Assembly (NCBI GenBank): GCA_021787595.1
Contig: JAJYLQ010000002.1
Location: 158,543-222,542 of the forward strand
Length of the DNA stretch: 64,000 bases
Reading direction: 5' to 3'
Origin: Chloroflexota bacterium
Lineage (GTDB): Bacteria; Chloroflexota; Anaerolineae; Anaerolineales; Villigracilaceae
Made by a program: the position numbers and the translations under genes. This document shows, piece by piece, positions 59,328-64,000 of this stretch. Position 1 is the first letter of the stretch. The number at the start of each line of letters is the position of its first letter. The notes beneath the pieces are model-generated. The model worked only from the letters and a program-made list of their open reading frames with translations, did no database searches and had not been told where the DNA came from.

Positions 59328-61643
59328 ATGATTGAGGGACTTACAACTGCCGAGGCGCAGTCCCGGCTCGAAAAATTTGGCCCCAATGCCGTCGCCGAAG
59401 AAAAACCGCGCAGGCTGATCGTCTTTCTCAAAAAGTTATGGGGACCGGTGCCATGGATGCTGGAGTTCAGCGTCATCCTCGAACTGGTCATCGGCAGATA
59501 CACACAGGCGTTCATCATCGGTTTGCTTCTGATCTTCAATGCCGCGCTGAGCTATTTTCAGGAGAACCGCGCCCAGAACGCGCTGGCGCTTCTCCAGAAG
59601 CGACTCGCCATTTCGGTCCGGGTGCGGCGCGATGGCGTCTGGCGAACCGTCCCGTCGAAGGAGATCGTCCCTGGCGATCTGATCCATTTGCGCGTCGGGG
59701 ATTTTGTCTCCGCCGATGTGGTTGTGAAGGAAGGTCATCTCTCGATTGACCAATCTGCATTGACCGGCGAATCGCTTCCGGTCGAGGCGGATGCGGGCAA
59801 GACCGCGTACACTGGAAGCATCGTCCAGCGCGGCGAGGCGGACGGGGAAGTCACCGCCACCGGCGCGCATACGTTTTATGGCAAGACCGCCGAACTGGTT
59901 CACACCGCGCAAACGGTCAGCCATTTGGAAACAACCATCCTGGGCATCGTCCGTTATTTGATCGCGCTCGATGTTTTGTTGGTGATCGGCGTGTTGATCT
60001 ATTCTGCGATGAACGCCCTGCCATTTTCAGACTCGATCCCGTTCGCGCTGATGCTGCTGGTTGCGTCGGTGCCGGTGGCGCTGCCTGCTACGTTCACGCT
60101 TGCATCCGCGTTGGGCGCACAGGAACTGGCTTCGCACGGCGTGCTGGTGACGCGCCTGACCGCCATCGAAGAAGCCGCGGCGATGGATGTGCTTTGCAGC
60201 GACAAGACCGGCACACTCACGAAGAATCAACTCACGCTTTCGGCGGTGTTCCCGTTCGCTCCGCATTCCGAAGCGGAAGTGCTGCGCCTCGCCGCCATCA
60301 GTTCCGATGAATCGTCGCAGGACCCGATTGACCTGGCGATCATCACGGCGGCGCGCGAGCGCGGACTTGCAAATGGCAAAGTCGAATGGCTGGGATTCAT
60401 CCCGTTCGATCCGCTGACCAAACGGACGGAGGCGTTTGCGCGCGTGGACGGACGCGAACTGCGAATCGTCAAAGGATTCCCGGAGACCGTTTCGGCTCTC
60501 GCGCCGGGTTCGCCGGATCCCGTTAAAGATGTCGAGGCTTTGTCTGGGAAAGGGTACCGCGTCATCGCAATTGCCGCGGGCGAAAAACAGAATCTCGAAC
60601 TGATCGGCCTGGTGGGACTCTACGATCCGCCGCGCGAAGATTCGAAAAGTCTGATCGACGCGTTGAAGGAATTGTCGGTGCGAATCATCATGGTGACCGG
60701 CGACGGATTGGCAACCGCGCGCGCGATTGCGGCGCAAGTCGGTTTGGGCGGCGAGGCGTGTGCAGCGGACGAATTGCATCAGCAGCTCGCGGATGATAAA
60801 TTAACTTGCAAAGTGGTGGCCGGCGTTTTGCCGGAGGATAAATTCAGGATCGTTCAGAGTTTTCAACGCGGCGGGCATGTGGTTGGCATGACGGGCGATG
60901 GCGTGAACGATGCCCCGGCGTTGAAGCAGGCCGAGGTCGGCATTGCCGTCTCGAATGCAACCGACGTGGCGCGCGCCGCGGCCAGCGCCATCCTGACCAA
61001 TCCCGGTTTGAGCGATGTGCTGTCGGCGGTCAGGATCGGACGCCAAATCTACCAGCGCATGTTGACCTACACAGTCAACAAGATCATCAAGACGTTTCAG
61101 ATCGCGCTGTTCCTCAGCATTGGCCTGTGGTTGACCGGCGCGTTCGTCACCACGCCGCGGCTGGTCGTTTTACTGCTGTTCGCCAATGATTTCGTGACCA
61201 TGTCCATCGCCTCGGACCGCGTGGCATATTCCCACACTCCCGACCGTTGGCGAGTCAAGCCGCTGGTGATCGGCGCGCTGGCATTAGCCGCGGCGTGGCT
61301 GATATTTTCATTCGGGATTTTGTATCTGGGACGCGACGTGTATCATCTCGGCCCCGAAGAATTGCAGACGCTCATCTTCGTGATGCTGGTCTTCACGGGC
61401 CAGGCGAACGTTTATCTGGTGCGCGAGCGCCGCTCGTTTTGGAATTCGCGTCCCAGCACGACGCTTTTGTTGAGCACAGTCGGTGACGCCATCGCCGTGA
61501 TCGCGCTGGCTTCGTTTGGGATTTTGATGTCGCCCATCAGCCTGACGATCATTGCATCGCTGGTGGGATTGATCATTTTGTACGCGCTGGTGTTGGATGT
61601 TTTCAAAGTCGCCGTGTTCCGGCGCATGGGTTTTGCGGAATGA
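59328..61643 (+). CDS. P-type ATPase, type IIIA (proton-efflux-like)
   Basis: A 771-residue P-type ATPase. It has a short N-terminus (GLTTAEAQSRLEKFGPNAV), the TGES actuator loop ALTGESLPVEAD, phosphorylation site SDKTGTLTKNQL, P-domain MVTGDGLATARAIA and hinge GMTGDGVNDAPALKQAEVGIAVSNATDVAR, and about ten membrane helices. The ASVPVALPATFTLA motif in TM4 and the absence of metal-binding domains point to the plasma-membrane H+-ATPase type. It would use ATP to build or adjust the proton gradient. Confidence 0.9.
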   Translation: MIEGLTTAEAQSRLEKFGPNAVAEEKPRRLIVFLKKLWGPVPWMLEFSVILELVIGRYTQAFIIGLLLIFNAALSYFQENRAQNALALLQKRLAISVRVRRDGVWRTVPSKEIVPGDLIHLRVGDFVSADVVVKEGHLSIDQSALTGESLPVEADAGKTAYTGSIVQRGEADGEVTATGAHTFYGKTAELVHTAQTVSHLETTILGIVRYLIALDVLLVIGVLIYSAMNALPFSDSIPFALMLLVASVPVALPATFTLASALGAQELASHGVLVTRLTAIEEAAAMDVLCSDKTGTLTKNQLTLSAVFPFAPHSEAEVLRLAAISSDESSQDPIDLAIITAARERGLANGKVEWLGFIPFDPLTKRTEAFARVDGRELRIVKGFPETVSALAPGSPDPVKDVEALSGKGYRVIAIAAGEKQNLELIGLVGLYDPPREDSKSLIDALKELSVRIIMVTGDGLATARAIAAQVGLGGEACAADELHQQLADDKLTCKVVAGVLPEDKFRIVQSFQRGGHVVGMTGDGVNDAPALKQAEVGIAVSNATDVARAAASAILTNPGLSDVLSAVRIGRQIYQRMLTYTVNKIIKTFQIALFLSIGLWLTGAFVTTPRLVVLLLFANDFVTMSIASDRVAYSHTPDRWRVKPLVIGALALAAAWLIFSFGILYLGRDVYHLGPEELQTLIFVMLVFTGQANVYLVRERRSFWNSRPSTTLLLSTVGDAIAVIALASFGILMSPISLTIIASLVGLIILYALVLDVFKVAVFRRMGFAE

Positions 61644-61717
61644 AGATCACGCTTTTGGACGCGGATTAACACGTGGCACAACGCCCTGCGCCCTTTCAGG
61701 GCAGACCACCTACGAGA

Positions 61718-61759
61718 GAACGCGGATTTTTTATTTTGAATCAACGTAAATCCGCGTTC
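61718..61759. terminator. Possible bidirectional hairpin between convergent genes
   Basis: Perfect 12-bp arms GAACGCGGATTT and AAATCCGCGTTC with an 18-base loop, T-rich just inside the left arm. Outer GGACGCGGAT and ATCCGCGTCC copies flank it. It may be a terminator or a repeat relic. Confidence 0.5.
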
Positions 61760-61804
61760 GCCTGCGCTCGTTCTCCAAGTATCCGCGTCCCGAAATATTT
61801 TTTG

Positions 61805-62179
61805 TTATCCCTTGATGTAGGACAACTTCTCGCAGATGAGACCGTCCCGTTCTTTGAATATATCCACGCCGCGGACATGTCCATTTCCCCAATCATATTT
61901 CCAGCACATCACACAGCGATGGGCCAGCCCAAAGCTGAAAATCTCCTCGATCTCCATGTGAGCCTGCGGCGACTCGCGGAAGAAGTCCTGCCAAAATTTT
62001 GTAACGGCTTCCTTGCCTTTGTACACCGTCCCATCCGGCGCGGGACTCGTGTTTTCAAAAACGCAATCGTCGCTCATCAGCCTCATCACCCCTTCGACAT
62101 CATGACGATTGAACGCCTCATTGAACGCCATGACAACGCGGATGGCCGATTCTATTTTTGACATGCGGGCGGGAGACAT
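61805..62179 (-). CDS. SnoaL/NTF2-like protein
   Basis: A 124-residue NTF2-fold protein: AFNEAFNRHDVEGVMRLMSDDCVFENTSPAPDGTVYKGKEAVTKFWQDFF in successive segments, then MCWKYDWGNGHVRGVDIFKERDGLI. This is the SnoaL-like layout with Asp and His near the pocket. The substrate is unknown. Two starts (62179 and 62164) are possible, and GGAGG lies a little far upstream. Confidence 0.82.
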   Translation of the reverse strand: MSPARMSKIESAIRVVMAFNEAFNRHDVEGVMRLMSDDCVFENTSPAPDGTVYKGKEAVTKFWQDFFRESPQAHMEIEEIFSFGLAHRCVMCWKYDWGNGHVRGVDIFKERDGLICEKLSYIKG

Positions 62180-62245
62180 ATTGAAAACCCATCCTCCAAT
62201 AGAAAATCAATTGGCGCTTTGAAAAATTAGCCAACTCTGGTTTAT

Positions 62246-62815
62246 TTAGGGCGCAACCCCCAAAATTAGAACTGGTATGTCAATGTCGGAAACGCCGCGT
62301 TGTTCCAAATCCCAAACGAATTGTTCAAAATACGAAACACCTGAAGACATCTCTTCCGCCAATTCTTTGACTGGGACAATTTCCATGCCCACGTCAATAA
62401 AATCCAGGTTATGAAAAATTGTCATTTTGGCACAAACATTGTAGACCATGAAAGAATACTTGCCAAACTGAACTTCAACGCCGAGTCTGTTTTTGATAAA
62501 GTCCATTTCTCTAAAAGCCCCTTTTGAGATTCGGGGCGGTTTGTATCCTTCGCTGTAATATTGCGTTGGATAATCGCATAAAACTTTTTTCTTTTCCCAT
62601 CCTATTTCCAAAAAGCCGTTGCTGATTGCCTTATTCAGAGAACGCGGGCTAAACAAAACCTTGTCACGCATGGTCTTTTCCTTGCTTGCTTTCGTTTTGT
62701 GTTTCTTGGCGTCAATATGCGCAAGGATTTTCTTTACTTCATCCAATTCTTTCGAATATTTCTTTTGAACAGCTTCCTCGCCGTCATTGAAGGAATAAAT
62801 ACCTGCGATTTTCAT
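62246..62815 (-). CDS. BglII/BstYI-family type II restriction endonuclease
   Basis: A 189-residue nuclease. The core block LGVEVQFGKYSFMVYNVCAK, then FHNLDFIDVGMEIVPV and YFEQFVWDLEQRGVSDIDIPVLILGV, follows the BglII/BstYI family, whose catalytic residues sit around E-V-Q-F-G-K. Family members cut AGATCT or RGATCY; the target here is predicted, not shown. Codon use looks more AT-rich than neighbours, as expected for an acquired module. It overlaps the methyltransferase gene by 4 bases (ATGA). Confidence 0.88.
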   Translation of the reverse strand: MKIAGIYSFNDGEEAVQKKYSKELDEVKKILAHIDAKKHKTKASKEKTMRDKVLFSPRSLNKAISNGFLEIGWEKKKVLCDYPTQYYSEGYKPPRISKGAFREMDFIKNRLGVEVQFGKYSFMVYNVCAKMTIFHNLDFIDVGMEIVPVKELAEEMSSGVSYFEQFVWDLEQRGVSDIDIPVLILGVAP

Positions 62816-63804
62816 TTGTTGTATTTTCCCTTTTCATCTAGCAAATTTTTCTGTTCGTAAACTTCTTTCCATTCATCTGGCACACGCGAAACTTTGTCTT
62901 TTCCTGTTGGCTGATAAACTGGCGTTCCAAGCTGGCGATAACCAAGTGCGCCATTGAAATAAGCAAGAATACGCTCGTGTGCTAAATCTGTATAATCTTT
63001 TTCTTTATCGCTTCCTGCGGCACGGCGGTTATTCTTGATTGCCGCGATAAGCGATGAACCAACACCAGCAAATGGATCTAAAACCCAATCGCCTTCATCT
63101 GTCAAAGCAAGAACGCACCGTTCTACCAATTCGATTGGATACTGGCAGGGATGCTCCGTTTTTTCGGGGTGGTTTGCTTTTACATTCGGAATATCCCAGA
63201 TTTCCTGTTCCCAATCTTGCAAAACAACTTCCCATACGTCAGATGGATTCTTTCCTAATGGGTTGCCTGAGAGTTGTCCTTTTTTCTCACCTTTAAAATG
63301 GCGCTTCCCAGGATATTTTGATGGAACACGAACCTTATCAAGGTTGAATGTATACTTATCACTTTTCGTAAACCATAAAATAGTTTCGTATCTTCCAGAG
63401 AAACGTTTCGATGCGTGAAGTCCATGCCCAAAACGCCAGATGATTCGATTTCTCAAATGCAGGCCAAGCTTTTTGAATATTCCATAATACAAAATGTCCA
63501 GCGGGTAAACTTCGCCATCTTCTACAAAGTTGCCAACTTGCCAACACAAACTACCCTCGTTCTTCAAGACGCGATATAGTTGTGCAATAATATCTGCTTG
63601 TTTTTCGAGATAGTGTTCAATCTCAACTCGACTTTCGTAATCCTTCCCAAGATTGTAAGGAGGAGATGTGATGATTAACTGGATCGAATTATCAGGAATT
63701 TCGGCAAGCAAATCTTTGATATCACCATAAAACAAAACAATATCAGAATCGCTTTGAAAATGACCACTGATTGGTTTAGGCGCTTGAAATAGTGGCAGGT
63801 TCAT
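62812..63804 (-). CDS. DNA methyltransferase of the BglII/BstYI-type system
   Basis: A 330-residue beta-class methyltransferase: the catalytic motif comes first (IITSPPYNLGKDY), then the SAM-binding motif DPFAGVGSSLIAA. The SPPY form is typical of N4-cytosine and some N6-adenine enzymes; M.BglII-type enzymes make N4-methylcytosine. It protects host DNA against the coupled nuclease. No controller (C) gene is visible. It starts 78 bases from a MITE. Confidence 0.9.
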   Translation of the reverse strand: MNLPLFQAPKPISGHFQSDSDIVLFYGDIKDLLAEIPDNSIQLIITSPPYNLGKDYESRVEIEHYLEKQADIIAQLYRVLKNEGSLCWQVGNFVEDGEVYPLDILYYGIFKKLGLHLRNRIIWRFGHGLHASKRFSGRYETILWFTKSDKYTFNLDKVRVPSKYPGKRHFKGEKKGQLSGNPLGKNPSDVWEVVLQDWEQEIWDIPNVKANHPEKTEHPCQYPIELVERCVLALTDEGDWVLDPFAGVGSSLIAAIKNNRRAAGSDKEKDYTDLAHERILAYFNGALGYRQLGTPVYQPTGKDKVSRVPDEWKEVYEQKNLLDEKGKYNK

Positions 63805-63882
63805 ATATTAACTCTACTCTACTGGATTTATTTCAGAAGGCAAACACTCGTTTTCAATTTATAAAGTATCGCGCTGTATAAT

Positions 63883-63991
63883 ATTACAGCGCAAAGTTAG
63901 AGTGTTGAGGGTTCTGCTCATGGCCTTTCTACCGTTTTCGCCCTCATCCCCAACCCTTCCCCCGAATGGGGAAGGGAGGCTCCTCTCCCTT
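63883..63991 (+). mobile_element. MITE copy 6 (partial, cut by the window end)
   Basis: Same element as at 7286, forward orientation, ATTACAGCGCAAAGTTAGAG start. Identity to the other copies continues to 63991, where the internal CTCTCCCTTTGGGAGAG hairpin should follow but does not. The base before it is T and the expected duplication would be ATAA. Confidence 0.88.
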
Positions 63992-64000
63992 AGATCGGAA
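63992..64000. other. Probable Illumina adapter sequence at the window end
   Basis: AGATCGGAA equals the first nine bases of the TruSeq adapter and replaces MITE sequence exactly at an internal hairpin. The window stops here, so the match cannot be extended. Confidence 0.65.

Overview
This 64-kb window looks like chromosomal DNA of a Chloroflexota bacterium of the Anaerolineae type. That assignment is inferred from gene content (the DUF3090/SCO1664 pair, Anaerolineae-style small proteins, a split methylmalonyl-CoA mutase, many short dispersed palindromes) and was not tested by phylogeny. The first base lies inside a gene. The last nine bases match the start of an Illumina adapter, so the right edge may be an assembly end.

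Layout. 1-5 kb: the end of a 2-oxoacid dehydrogenase E2 gene, a methyltransferase, a dienelactone-hydrolase-like protein and lpdA, whose 3' end is duplicated behind a DUF4160/DUF2442 pair; a second toxin-antitoxin-like pair follows. 5-20.5 kb: housekeeping and cell-surface genes (M6-like protease, ClpC, acetyltransferase, C39-like protease, SbcD-like nuclease, MFS carrier, HD hydrolase, DegV, YebC, RuvC). 20.6-39.3 kb: a metal and redox island with a geranylgeranyl-reductase-like flavoprotein, TlpA thioredoxin, CcdA-like protein, two cupredoxins, an HMA protein, DoxX, a TetR regulator, four YHS-domain proteins (one fused to a copper P-type ATPase), a DesK/NarX-type two-component system, a Rieske protein and several decayed fragments. 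39.7-45.5 kb: a second kinase/regulator pair, then a nitrate/taurine-type ABC importer. 45.8-61.6 kb: tRNA-Arg, FtsK, RNase Z, phosphofructokinase, methylmalonyl-CoA mutase, homoserine dehydrogenase, a Vps62-like membrane protein and a proton-type P-ATPase. 62.2-63.8 kb: a BglII/BstYI-type restriction-modification pair.

The most unusual content is small mobile DNA. Two four-helix-bundle (S23/IVP family) genes each sit inside an inverted pair of short-period repeat arrays (8-bp units in one, 7-bp in the other) that abut or overlap the ends of the neighbouring genes. Similar arrays without a gene occur elsewhere. Both four-helix genes also carry an in-frame insertion of an unrelated palindromic mini-element. 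Removing the element plus one copy of its target duplication restores a normal family sequence in each case. One of these elements is a 171-bp MITE present six times in the window, usually with a visible 4-bp target duplication.

Within the metal island, an 18-bp palindrome ATARGC-N6-GCYTAT recurs upstream of five transcription units, mostly 70-83 bp from the start codon. It is a candidate operator of an undescribed metal or redox regulon. The likely shared task of the island (copper handling and thiol/cytochrome redox homeostasis) is inferred from family knowledge.
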